The notes beneath the pieces are model-generated. The model ran no database searches. It was not told where the DNA came from and saw only the letters and a program-made list of their open reading frames with translations. Positions 54,526-64,000 of a stretch of 64,000 bases of DNA are shown piece by piece. This DNA comes from Sphaerosporella brunnea (lineage: Eukaryota > Ascomycota > Pezizomycetes > Pezizales > Pyronemataceae): contig VXIS01000265.1 in assembly GCA_008704415.1 (NCBI GenBank), forward strand, positions 1 to 64,000, given 5' to 3'. How positions within the stretch are numbered: the first letter of the stretch is position 1; every line of letters begins with the position of its first letter. The position numbers and the translations under genes were made by a program.

Positions 54526-55817
54526 TTTGGAGTGGAAGTGGTGTGTGTTTGGCGAGGTGGGTAGAACTGGTGTGTGGGGCTTGGAGATGCTGATGGATCG
54601 AGCTGTGAGTTGATGAGGAGGAGCAAAAGAGGCGGGGAGAAGATGGGTTTTATACCCTTCGTGTGAGTGAATTTGGATGCCGGCCAGACTCGAGCCCCCC
54701 GCTGTGGGATTGTGGGGCCGGATCTCGTATAGCAGATCCCGTTTGCAAGTAATCAGTTAACACTTGTGCTCCCTTCATTTAGGTTCTGAGGGGCTTCTCC
54801 GAGGAGGTTGGTGATCACTGATCCATCATCATTAACGTTGAGATGCAGTTGAAGTTCTTAGCCATGTACCATGGACCCACCCTCAGTGGCAAGCGTGGCC
54901 CGATGGACCGCTGTAGGTGGTTAGAATACTTGTTCCAAGAAAGGTGAAGGCCTGCCTACCAGTGATGCTAATGTTCCCCGAGCCTTCTCCCCCGAGAATT
55001 GGTGAGTATTGCATACTTTGCCTCAGGCAGCGCACAGACAAGGAAAAAGAAAGAAAGTGGACAGTGAATTCCAGCCAGGCTGGAAGCCAATTGACGCACC
55101 CAGTTGCCGTCACGACACATATCCGTTCTAGCCCAACACAGCTTGCATCGAGTGACACTGTCTAATCGATCAGTAATAGTAGAGTCTCACTATTCCGAAA
55201 TTTAACTTTACATATGCGCCAATTGTAAATAGCTTTGCTCCAGGCAGTCGTGCGCACGGGTTCCACAACGCAGCCCTAAGCGGCAAGCGCCTGTCGATCA
55301 TTCATTAACCTCCGCGGTGCTCCGTGCCAGCGATGGATCGTCCGCTGCCGCATTAACCGGATTACTGATACCCGCCTAGGTAAGTAGAGTACTTACGCCC
55401 GCGCTTTGGTGTGCTTACATAGTCTCACTCAACGCAAAGGCGCACTGTACCCCGGTAACACCAGAGTTCACATAATCAAAAATGGCAAAATTCCAGATTG
55501 CTGCATGATGTGTCACTCAATATAAGCTTCTTACTGGCGGGAGGCAGTACGAGTATTATACTGGCCCTTGATTTGTCAACACCAAAGACTGATGTGGCCC
55601 CTATTTACAACTTCACCTCTTTGCCGATTTCTCATCATTGGCCCCACCTACGAATTCCCTCGTCGGCTCTTTCAGTTTGGGATGGATAATTGCCATGTCT
55701 CAGCACGACAATGGGGGTCGGCGAATTCGGTCTATATCTCAAAGCCTACACGGCTAATTGATGCATTTGCAAAAAAAAAAAACCACAGGGTTGATTGCAG
55801 CTTGCATGTAATGCCGT

Positions 55818-56424
55818 AAAAACTCACGTATAAGAGACCCCCCTCTTTTTGGACTAGCGTCGCTTCAGGGATACGCTAACCGCTTTGGCAATGGTCCAAT
55901 ATAAAATTGGTGGGGTCGAAAACAGAGCGGCAGCAAAACGGAGGGTATCAAAGTGATTGTGGTGAGAGAGATGGAATTTGGAGGTTTAAAACAATATTCA
56001 GGTGCTCGCTATCTACTCCCAGTCCTGTGCGGTGTGCTATGCATGGCTATCCTCTTTGGGCACCTAAGACATGACGTTGACGTGCCAAGCCGTGCTACTC
56101 GCCGGATATTTAAGTATCCGGACACTCAGAAACCCTGTCCGACCACTCCAACTATGCAACGAAAAATCGATTTCTCCACTCTCTTTCACCCCAAAAATCT
56201 GTTCTTGAGCTCGAATTTAGGCCGAGAGCCCCCTCGAGCCTTTGGGCACGAAGAAGTGGAGATTTCGCTTTTTCCTTACGATATTATCCTCGGTGGAACT
56301 TTTTTTGGTGGGGCGCGCGTGGGTTAGGGGTGTCGGGATACTTAAAAATTCGGCGAGTACAGACTAGCGTGGCTTAAATCACGCTAGCCCGAAAAGAGGG
56401 GGTCTCTTATAAGTGAGTTTTTTT
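55818..56424. mobile_element. TIR element with a second element inserted in it
   Basis: Left end AAAAACTCACGTATAAGAGA...CTAGCGT (55818-55860) and right end ACGCTAG...TCTCTTATAAGTGAGTTTTT (56381-56424) are inverted over about 43 bp with a few mismatches. The interior has no transposase. The unit at 56098-56357 sits inside it. Confidence 0.75.
56098..56357. mobile_element. non-autonomous TA-flanked TIR element (same family as 6824-7066)
   Basis: Left end CTCGCCGGATATTTAAGTAT (then CCGGACAC) and right end GTGTCGGGATACTTAAAAAT (then TCGGCGAG) are inverted. TA lies directly outside each end (56096-56097, 56358-56359), as for Tc1/mariner insertions. 260 bp, no coding capacity. Confidence 0.8.
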
Positions 56425-56955
56425 GGGCTACAGCACCATGATATCAACTACTGCTATGAAATGAAAAGTACATAAAGATTTTCGCCGTGTGAAATGATGA
56501 CTAGGAGGGAATCACTAGATAGGAGTTTACTGTTATAACATTACAGATCCTGATGAGTTTGTAGGCGCCGATTGAACCCCACCACTCGCAGTGGCCGGTC
56601 TTCACCGGAGATCACTCAAAGCCCTGGCAGCCGGGCTGGCCCGACAGCGGGCTGGGCCGTTTGGGCTGATGCAGAAAGCCCGCCCGGCTGTTTCGGCTGG
56701 CTACTGAGAACACTGGATATGGTTCCCGTCTCAGACCAGAAATCCTCAACCTTTTTTTCCTTCATCCTCTCGGCCCATCAACAACTATTGCTACCTACCA
56801 AGCTAGGCCAGGTATACATAGGTAGGTAAGTAAGTAAGTACGAGGGCTGGCCCTTCTTCCAAGTCTGCGGCAAACATTGGAAGCAGCGCGAAGCGCTTGA
56901 TCTCGTTACTGCGTTGCTCATGAACGCTGCACTTGCAGACGATGCATCTACCAAC

Positions 56956-57268
56956 CAGTGTTCCTAATAGCCTAGCCGGCCCAAAAAGCCCAGCTGCGCG
57001 GGCGGGCTGCCAAAAGGAAATCGCGACGGGCTGGCTGCAGGGCTGCCGGGCTGCCAAGCACTTTCAACTGAGGTGAACTTGCCATGCAACCATCAGCTTG
57101 ACCTAGTTACGTCGTAAACTGAAGAGTGTTTCTGTGTAGCTGTTGCTCCATTCCCCATAGCGCATTACCCCTGGAAGCCCGCCAGCCAGCCCGACGTGGG
57201 CTACAGCCCAAACAGCCCGCCCGTCTTTGCAATCAGCCCCACGGGCGGGCTGGCTATTAGGAACACTG
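56956..57268. mobile_element. hAT-type miniature element with perfect 8-bp target duplication
   Basis: Left end CAGTGTTCCTAATAGCC and right end GGCTATTAGGAACACTG are exact inverted repeats. The flanks are CTACCAAC at 56948-56955 and CTACCAAC at 57269-57276, an exact 8-bp duplication. Subterminal GCCCG/CGGGC motifs recur on both sides. No transposase frame is present. Confidence 0.92.
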
Positions 57269-57693
57269 CTACCAACCATGCATGCCTACATGTAGAGTAA
57301 TCCAATCCTCCACATCGAGCAAACGGGGCTTGTTTTCGATACGTAGCTCGAAGCAGCGAGGTGTGGCGAGTTAGCGCTGGAAGCTTATAACAAGTGTATT
57401 TGGGTCTTGGGTTCTTGGTCCGTTTTTTTTATTTTTATATCTGTTCTGGGTGCCAGTGTGGGTTTGCTGGGTTGACATTCACGGTATGTTGTATGTAGTC
57501 TTCCAAGCTAACGGCTCTGTGAATCGCGGAGTGGCCTGTTAAAACCCTGCGATTCGATGATTCACCTCGGTCAAGTTGCGGCCGGCCCGATCCTGATGTC
57601 TCAATATCGGAACAAACAAACAAACAAAAAAAAAAACGTGAAATCACGATCGATATATACAGCCAAAGTACAAAAGCAATGCAATGCTTCCAA

Positions 57694-57987
57694 CCGCCAA
57701 AGTGCTCGTGTTGAGACACCACCACCCCCCACCCCCACCACGCAATTTACAAATCTGCTGCTCCGCCACGCTAACCAGCTACCTCTTGAATCTCCCATTT
57801 CTGGTGACGGATTGAGAAAGATAAAAAAAAACAAAAAAAAACAGAAGAAGGTGTTTGTGTTGCGTGACGAGAGAGGCCCGTTGTTGTCAAGTCACCTTTT
57901 TTTTTTTGTATGGGGGTCCCCAGCTCATAGCACTTCCAATTTTGCTCGGATTCTTCGGAGGTTGAATTTCATGTTTTTTTTTTTTTT
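57694..57987 (+). repeat. A/T-rich dispersed repeat, copy 2
   Basis: Diverged copy of 33254-33523 in the same orientation, with the same order of landmarks and different homopolymer lengths. Confidence 0.8.
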
Positions 57988-58461
57988 GGTAAGCTGGTGA
58001 AAAGTGAGAGTAAAAAAAAGTGACTTTTCCCATTCTTTTTTGTCCTAGATAGTACTGTATATACCACGGCAGTCCCTGCAAGACGGCTAGATAGAAAGAA
58101 GTAGATACACCAGGGTTAGGTTCCCACCAGCCAACCCGTCCATCAACTTCCCCATCCGCTTCAAGCAGAGCAGGGAAAAAAACCACCACACATAACAACA
58201 AAGCGGCATCGTCGTGGTTCCTTCTCGCAACAACAACCGGCAGCATGAAACTCACCGCGCCTTTCCAGCATCCACAGCAGCCTCAGCCCGCACCACCCCG
58301 CAATCACAGGGAACAGGTAACGGGTAGTCTACACGACGACGCCGACATGGGGGGGGAGAGCTATGTGTACTAGTACTTGTTTGGGAAGAGGCGCAGAGGA
58401 AGATGCTGCTGCTGCGGCGGCGGCGGCGGCTGGGTGGGAGTGGAGCGTTGGAGATTATCGA

Positions 58462-58494
<33 letters not shown>

Positions 58495-58818
58495 GTTAAT
58501 TGTGAGGGGGGGGTTTTGACGGTTTGCGCTTCCCGATAGAAGCGGCAAACTTGTATGGACTCCGCCCGCCTGCCCGCAACAAGGCCCATCTACTATTCGC
58601 CAGCAAAAAAAAGCACTGGGGGAAAGCCACAGCTTCCCCACTAGCAGAAACCCCCCCCCCCCCCTCCCCCCGCGCGCCCCGCAGCAGCAGAGCCAGTTCC
58701 ATTGTTCACCGAAGCTGGACAGCCAAACCCGTCCCGTCGGAATGGATGTGTACCACGGAAACAACGACGACGAGGAGTACTTTCGAATCGCGCAAAAAAA
58801 AAAATCAAAAAAAAATCG

Positions 58819-60245
58819 ATGCTGGGTGTTTACGACTTTTTCGTTCTAGTTGCTGGGGCGTTGCATCTTTCGCTGGTGGAGGTGGGAGAGATACCGCGCT
58901 CTACCAACCGCCGGTGGGAGGGGCTTTCTCGCGGCGTTTACGGCGGGAGCAATACTCAATTGCCTCTTTTGAAGCCCATTATTGATGCTTCGGGACCGGA
59001 TGTCAACACAGCCTACCACCCCGGCAGTGTCCCCAGCCCTTCCGCCTGCAAAGGCTGCTCCGGCAACGGCTTCTGTCCCTCCGGCGGCAACAGCAGCAGC
59101 AGCTGCTGCGCTTGCTTTTCTGGCTACACTGCTCCGATCTCGTCTGCCTCAACGCCTGCTCCTTGCATGGGACCTGCGTGGGCAACAACAACATCTGCCG
59201 CCGCTGCATCCCCGGCTGGGACGGTCAAGACTGTTCCTTCCTCGTAGTCCCCGCTGCGTACGAAACCGACGCCAGCGGAGCCGACGGCGGCGACCCTGCC
59301 ATCTGGATACACCCCACAGACGCATCGCAGCCTCGGACCATCGCCACCACCAAGAGCGCTCAAGGCGCTGGGCTATCGGTGTACGACTTGGCGGGGAACA
59401 AGGTCTCGAGCATCTACGCCGGAGAACCCAACAACGTAGATGTGATCTACAACTTTCCCTTTAGGAAACCGTCGCGTAGACCTATCAAGATTTCGCGTAA
59501 CGGGACATCACCACTCCCGCTTCCCGGAGGGGGGGGGGGGGGTAGCCAGCCAACCAAGAACGGCAACAAAGTCTACGGCTCCTGCACCTACACCTCTCCC
59601 ACCACGGGAAAGGTCTGTCTCTTTGCCAACGCAAAAACCGCCGAGTATCTGCAGTATGAGCTTTTTGTGACGCCCGAGGGAGGCTTGGCGACTACGCTGG
59701 TTAGGAGCTTTGTTGCCGGAAACGGCGGACAGGTCGAGGGCTGCGTTGCTGATGACCGCAACGCTGTTGTTTTCATCGGCGGGGAACCTTACGGCCTCTG
59801 GAAATACCCTGCAGAACCGGAGGCCAATATACACACCCGGGTTTTGGTCGACTCGGTCGACGGAGACCTGTTCGCCGATGTCGAGGGCGTTACCCTCGTG
59901 CATGGACGCACCAAGAACCAGGGCTACATCATTGTTTCCTGCCAGGGCGTCAGCGCGTTCAATATCTATGACCAGTTCCGGCGGACGATGACGGTCGGCA
60001 AGAGTGTGGATGGAAGCGTGGATGCGGTTACGAATACCGATGGTGTTGCCGCGGTGGGAACTAGGGTGAATAGGGACTTCCCGAGCGGGCTGATGGTTGT
60101 GCACGATGATGTCAATCAGAACCTGGATGGAACGAGGAATGCTGAGGCTGCGTTTAAGTTGGTGAGCTTGGCGGCGGTGTTGCTGGGTCTGGAGGAAGTG
60201 GATGCGGAGTGGAGTAGCTACGAGAACTCCAGCGTGAAATTGTAG
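58819..60245 (+). pseudogene. secreted EGF/beta-propeller phytase gene with frameshifts
   Basis: The product would be a 3-phytase of the beta-propeller type with an N-terminal EGF-like module. From the ATG at 58819 the frame gives a hydrophobic leader (MLGVYDFFVLVAGALHLSLV) and SACKGCSGNGFCPSGGNSSS, then leaves the EGF frame near 59137, where one base is missing. The other frame resumes with LVCLNACSLHGTCVGNNNIC, PGWDGQDCSFLVVPAAYETD and GDPAIWIHPTDASQPRTIAT. Near 59460 the text PLGNRRVDLS lies one frame off, and about 15 residues normally present before ISRNGTSPLPLPGG are missing. A G14 run follows at about 59527. From there the propeller is intact: VYGSCTYTSPTTGKVCLFAN, GNGGQVEGCVADDRNAVVFI, DLFADVEGVTLVHGRTKNQG, then DAVTNTDGVAAVGTRVNRDF and PSGLMVVHDDVNQ. 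The damage looks recent. An assembly error at homopolymers is the alternative for some, but not all, of the lesions. Confidence 0.75.
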
Positions 60246-61765
60246 GATGGGCCGAGTGATCTTCACGGTAACCAACGTCGCATACCACCGCTACCGCCCA
60301 CCCTTGCTAAGGTATTCTGCTAAGACAATCTACGATCGCCACCACCCCGACCCGCCGCCAGACACCGCACGCACGCGACACAGAGACAGGAGAGATTGTC
60401 CTACTGGTGGACGATATTGTGCAGACTGGGCGGGGTCGAATGATGGGCTGTGGCTCATTGCTTGCTCGCTTTGGCGCCGTGGGGTGTTGGATGATGAACT
60501 GGAGCGTGGGCGGAAGGCAGTGGGGGTTGCTGCTGTGAGTTATCGAGTGACAAACGTTGTCCGAACGGCGGTGGCCCGAGTTTTGGTGTGCATCCGGAGC
60601 TAGGATTTTTGGGGTTATAAATAGACCTCTCAGCATTTGTGAGGTCCGTGCGTGCGCGCGCTTTCTGAACGAACTAATGCGCCTCGGAGAATTGTGTGCA
60701 TCTTCAGAATGGATGGAAGTGTTTCTCTGCCTGTGGTCTTTCGCGATATCGATCAACCGAGATGATTTGGCGCACACAAGCATGCTTTGTCCTTCCAGGC
60801 TTCGGGAGGCCGGTGCAGCTTCAATTTCCGGGGGTTTGGCTTCGGACTCCCAAAGTGTTGGGGCAAAGGCTCTTCTCTCCTCTCGCTTGCGTCGGATCCG
60901 GTCGGATGCACTTTTTTCCTTCCAAGCCATTGGCTGCGCTGAGAGTGCTGCGGCTGAACTCGTCCACCCCCTTTCTCGGCCTCGGACGCGGCGACGGACC
61001 TGAGTTGTGCTGGTTGTTTGGACGGCGGCGTTTGCGATCGGATTGCGACTTCATCTCGCAGCGCAGCGCAGAGGGGTCTTGGTTGGCTGGGTTCGCGCCT
61101 TTAAAGTTTTTTTTTTTCTTTCCGTCTGCACCGATGGAACTCAATTCCGAAATTCCTGCGGGGCGGGGGGGAGGCAGAACACAATTCACGGAGATCAACG
61201 ATCAGCTTGAGACGCGATGCGGCGGAGGATCAATCTGTTCGGCGGATCGCGTCTCGTTCTGCCGCGTGGGGATGGGTTCCATGGGAAACGGCCCGCGTCG
61301 TTCTCTGCCTCTCTCGAGTGCTGTCGGCGCTGCGTCGCTCGAGGCCCCCATTGGCCGGTGTTTTGCGGAGAACCCCTGCTGGGCCATGATGCCGGCAACC
61401 AGGCCGGAATAAGAGCCAAGCACAGAGAGAGAACACGCTCTGTTGTCATTACTGTTACATTGCTATTGCATTGCTATTGCATTGCATGCCCATCCCCATC
61501 AGCCCAACTCCTGACAGCGGTACTCTGCTTAGCTTGCCAGGCCTGTACCCCCCCCCCCCAATTTGCACGACCCCCCGACTGAAATAAGCTCCACCTGTCC
61601 TTTCAAAATCCTATCCCCTCTCGCATCCCTCAACTCTCATCCACTCACACATCTCCCCCTGACATACGCATACACGCTTTCCGCTTCAAATCCAATCGTC
61701 CAGTATCTCCAATTGAGCTCTATCTGAACCTTTCAGCTCAGCAGCACTAGCACTAGCAAACAAAC
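60246..61765. other. gene-free stretch
   Basis: I see no gene. A short repeat of GCTATTGCATT occurs at 61458-61482, and a poly-C run near 61550. The end probably contains the promoter of the MYND-finger gene. Confidence 0.4.
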
Positions 61766-63065
61766 ATGTCGAGCGCATCCGCCAAGTATAGACACCCCCC
61801 CCCCCCCCTAGTTGCTGCGAGCGAGCACTCTACCGCCGCGGGAGTGCAACCCCCCAGCTAATCTTGTGCCTTGTGCCTTGTGCCTCGACAGCTCTCCCAC
61901 CCCTCCTCAGTCCCGTGCCATCAACGAGATCAAGCGTCTTCTCTCGCGTTCGAGCCCGGATTTCGACACCGCAAAGAACCACATCTCTCGGGCCATTGGC
62001 AGCAACCACTTCACGATCGAGCCGTTCCGCAACGCCGTTCGCCGTCCCAACCTTTCGGACTCGCAAAAGCTCGAGTTCCTGCTACTTGCAGTCCCCGAGG
62101 CGGACCGTGCTATTAAGAAACTCTATGGCGAGGACTGCTTCGAGCCCTCCAGCGAGGTCTATGGCCACTTCTGGCGGCTGGTCGAGACTCGTGGCTACGT
62201 GAGGCTGCTGCTCGATATCGTCTTCTGCGCTGCGGACTCGGGAGACTATGAGACTGCCGTTGAGTATGCGAAGCGCGTATTGCAGTACAACCACGGTGAC
62301 AACAACGGTATGCCCTCTTTCCTTTTCTCCCTCCTTTTCCGTCTTTTCCAGCTGACTGACAGTTCACCAGGCATCCGTGACCGTGTCCCGCTCTTCCTGC
62401 TGCACCTCGACCGTCCCCTCGAGGCCCTCAACTTCTGTCTCAGCTGGCTAGACACTGCACACGAAAACTACGACAGCACGCGTTACTGCCCGAAGGGCGG
62501 ATTCGCACAGCTGGACCGTTACAGCAAGGAGGATCTTGACGCCAACCAGCCCTTGCAGATCAAGGTACAGAACCTCGGCCATGCCTCCCTGATCTTCACC
62601 TCCGCCCTTGCTTGTTTCCGCATCTTCGGCCCGTGCACGTTGTCGACCAGCTGGATGCGTGAGGGCAACAAGGCAAACGGCCACGTTGTGGACATGTTGC
62701 TTGCTGCCGTCGAGACCTGGCCCTCCGGCCCTAATCAGAGCCCCCGTGGACTTGGCTCCGAGCCCGAAGCTATGGACTACATTTTCTTCGGCAAGAAATT
62801 GTGGGAGGGAGAGGAGCCGAGAGAGTGGGTTCGTTCCATTGCTGATGAGGTGGCCAAGCGTGAGTGCTCTGCGAGAGATTGCAGAAAGGTAGAGGCGCAC
62901 AGGGGAGAGTACAAGGTGTGCTCTGGATGCAGGGCTAGCTGGTACTGCGGTACCGAGTGCCAGGCCAACGACTGGAAGATTGGCCACAAGAGACGGTGCA
63001 AGGAGGAGAGAAACATCCGGGAGCTTACGGAGAAGATGGGTAAGGGCATGCAGTGGGGCAAATAA
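61766..63065 (+). CDS. MYND zinc-finger protein
   Basis: Model join(61766..61785,61892..62307,62371..63065), 376 aa. Exon 1 encodes MSSASA plus a split Asn codon before GTATAG. The first intron (106 nt) has a long C-run; the second (63 nt, GTATGC...CACCAG) is a multiple of three, so retention would also stay open. Residues 8-300 are helical (SRAINEIKRLLSRSSPDFDT, PNLSDSQKLEFLLLAVPEAD, YETAVEYAKRVLQYNHGDNN, VPLFLLHLDRPLEALNFCLS) and resemble tandem helical repeats. Residues about 311-355 are a MYND finger: CSARDCRKVEAHRG, then CSGCRASWYCGTECQANDWK and IGHKRRC, with all seven Cys and the His in place. MYND fingers mediate protein contacts in regulatory proteins. The specific partner is unknown. 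Confidence 0.85.
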
Positions 63066-63874
63066 ATCAACACGCGAGAAGGCAAATAAAGTGGGCGGCT
63101 GGGTGATTGCATAGAGGTGGAGTTCCGTCGATCAATTTTGCTTTTTTCTTCTTCTTTCCTTTTTCCTTTCCCAACATGTGTTTTTTTGATTACTACGTTA
63201 CCGGGCTTTATGGGAATCTCTTATCAAAGCCGGTGTACGCTTTTTATTTCCTTCAATTTGCGTGCTTGTTTCTTGGATTTATTGAAAGGGTTTAGGCTGG
63301 CTGGCTTTGCAACAATAAATGTATCACTCAAGTTTATCAACAACACGGGTTCCGGTGGATTTGCAGAACTCGAATTGTGGAATCGTGCGGACTACTAATC
63401 AAACTTCAGAAGACAGATAACGAAAGCAGCTGAGGAGCGATTAGGATTAGGGGAGTTTAAAGACCGATACAGTTTGCAGAGATTTCCATCAGTTTGAGAG
63501 GCAAATTCTTCTTCGGGACGAAGCTGGCTCCGAAAATCCTATACCAACCATGTATGCAGTTTGCGGGTTACAGAGATACATTTCGACGGCTGCCAACAAG
63601 GGCCCCAAAGAGAAGCGGTAGGAAGACTTCACCCACAGCAATATTGGGCGAATGGTTGCTATTCAAACTCTGCAATACACCCTGCAACTATCATTATCAT
63701 CAAAGCTACAGCTTGATAACGGCATACAGCGCAAAATTCGAGCTGCGAAAACACCAAATACCCCCCCCCCCCCCGCTGAACGGCTATAAATGCTAGGCTC
63801 CAAGTCCACGCTTCCGCCGGCTACCACCTGATACCCTCTTCTCCTTCCAATCCGTCTGCATCGTTACGGTGTTG
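63066..63874. other. intergenic region
   Basis: 3' flank of the MYND gene and promoter of the gene that starts at 63875. A C14 run lies near 63760-63775. No gene seen. Confidence 0.4.
63785..63791 (+). promoter_or_regulatory. TATA box
   Basis: TATAAAT within GGCTATAAATGC, 84-93 bp upstream of the candidate start codons of the secreted-protein gene at the window edge. Confidence 0.5.
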
Positions 63875-64000
63875 ATGGCAACTATGAAGATGCAGCTCTG
63901 GGCAGTACTGCTACTGGTAGCCAGTGTTGTGGCAGGCCCTGTGCCTATGTCTATCCGCTCCCCTTGCCCGACGCCGTCTCCCATTCCGTCTCCTACCGTC
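63875..64000 (+). CDS. secreted protein, 5' part only (runs off the window)
   Basis: From ATG 63875 (or the in-frame ATG 63884) the frame is open to the last base. It encodes a signal peptide (MKMQLWAVLLLVASVVAG, likely cleavage after VAG or nearby) followed by PVPMSIRSPCPTPSPIPSPT. The Pro/Ser-rich start of the mature part suggests a cell-wall or extracellular protein. Nothing more can be said without the downstream sequence. Confidence 0.55.
   Translation, partial: MATMKMQLWAVLLLVASVVAGPVPMSIRSPCPTPSPIPSPTV

Larger units (their letters stand above)
54526..58818. other. 4.3-kb transposon-rich stretch without a gene
   Basis: Holds nested TIR elements (55818-56424), a hAT-like miniature element (56956-57268), related GC-rich sequence at 56600-56715, and the A/T-rich dispersed repeat (57694-57987). 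It also has long homopolymers (T22 near 58470, C14 near 58650). No intact coding region. Confidence 0.6.

Noticed and set aside
1..64000. CRISPR arrays, bacterial operons, tRNA or rRNA genes
   Set aside because: I looked for regular spaced repeats, Shine-Dalgarno-led gene runs and tRNA T-arm signatures on both strands and saw none. The window is eukaryotic.

Overview
The window is nuclear DNA of a filamentous ascomycete, most likely Pezizomycotina. Genes on both strands carry short introns (about 44-113 nt) with GT..AG ends and CTAAC-like branch sites. The gene set is fungal: a Mus7/Mms22 repair protein, a HbrB-domain TORC2 subunit, a Ccc1 vacuolar iron transporter, Arg8, a secreted tyrosinase, a GH28-like protein and an EGF/beta-propeller phytase. 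Many homopolymer runs (C7-C14, T10-T22) and simple repeats lie between genes. I could not place the species more closely.

Layout. 0-5 kb: a small membrane protein (59-399), an uncharacterised three-exon gene (539-2288, minus), a BLOC-1 subunit 1 homolog (2982-3480, minus) and a small acidic protein (4700-4957). 5-10 kb: a Ccc1-type transporter (minus), a TIR element (6824-7066) and an HSL-type esterase (minus). 10-17 kb: one large four-exon Mms22/Mus7 gene. 19-25 kb: an uncharacterised Ser/Pro-rich gene, a small coiled-coil gene, a palindromic element, a Ty1/copia fragment and an unusual six-exon gene built from internal repeats. 26-31 kb: a perfect 52-bp inverted repeat, the HbrB gene and ARG8. 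31-33 kb: a broken TSR1 copy followed by a dispersed repeat. 33-39 kb: a GH28-like gene (minus), a single-pass membrane protein and an ASCH/PUA-like protein. 39-42 kb: a nested transposon with a hAT transposase remnant, then HMG-CoA lyase. 42-46.6 kb: no gene that I can support. 46.6-51 kb: tyrosinase and a small two-exon gene. 52-58 kb: a decayed F-box-like gene, a small cysteine-rich secreted protein and a cluster of non-autonomous transposons, including one with a perfect 8-bp target duplication. 58.8-60.2 kb: a frameshifted phytase. 61.7-63.1 kb: a MYND-finger protein. The right edge cuts the first exon of a secreted protein.

The neighbours are not an obvious functional cluster. Housekeeping genes (repair, TORC2, arginine biosynthesis, leucine/ketone metabolism, iron storage) alternate with secreted enzymes and a repeat-rich background. 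The main points of interest are in that background: the TSR1 pseudogene, the frameshifted phytase, the nested TIR elements, the perfect hairpin and the internally duplicated gene at 22.4-24.5 kb. All exon boundaries were derived by eye from splice consensus and frame continuity. Function calls rest on remembered family motifs, not on a search.
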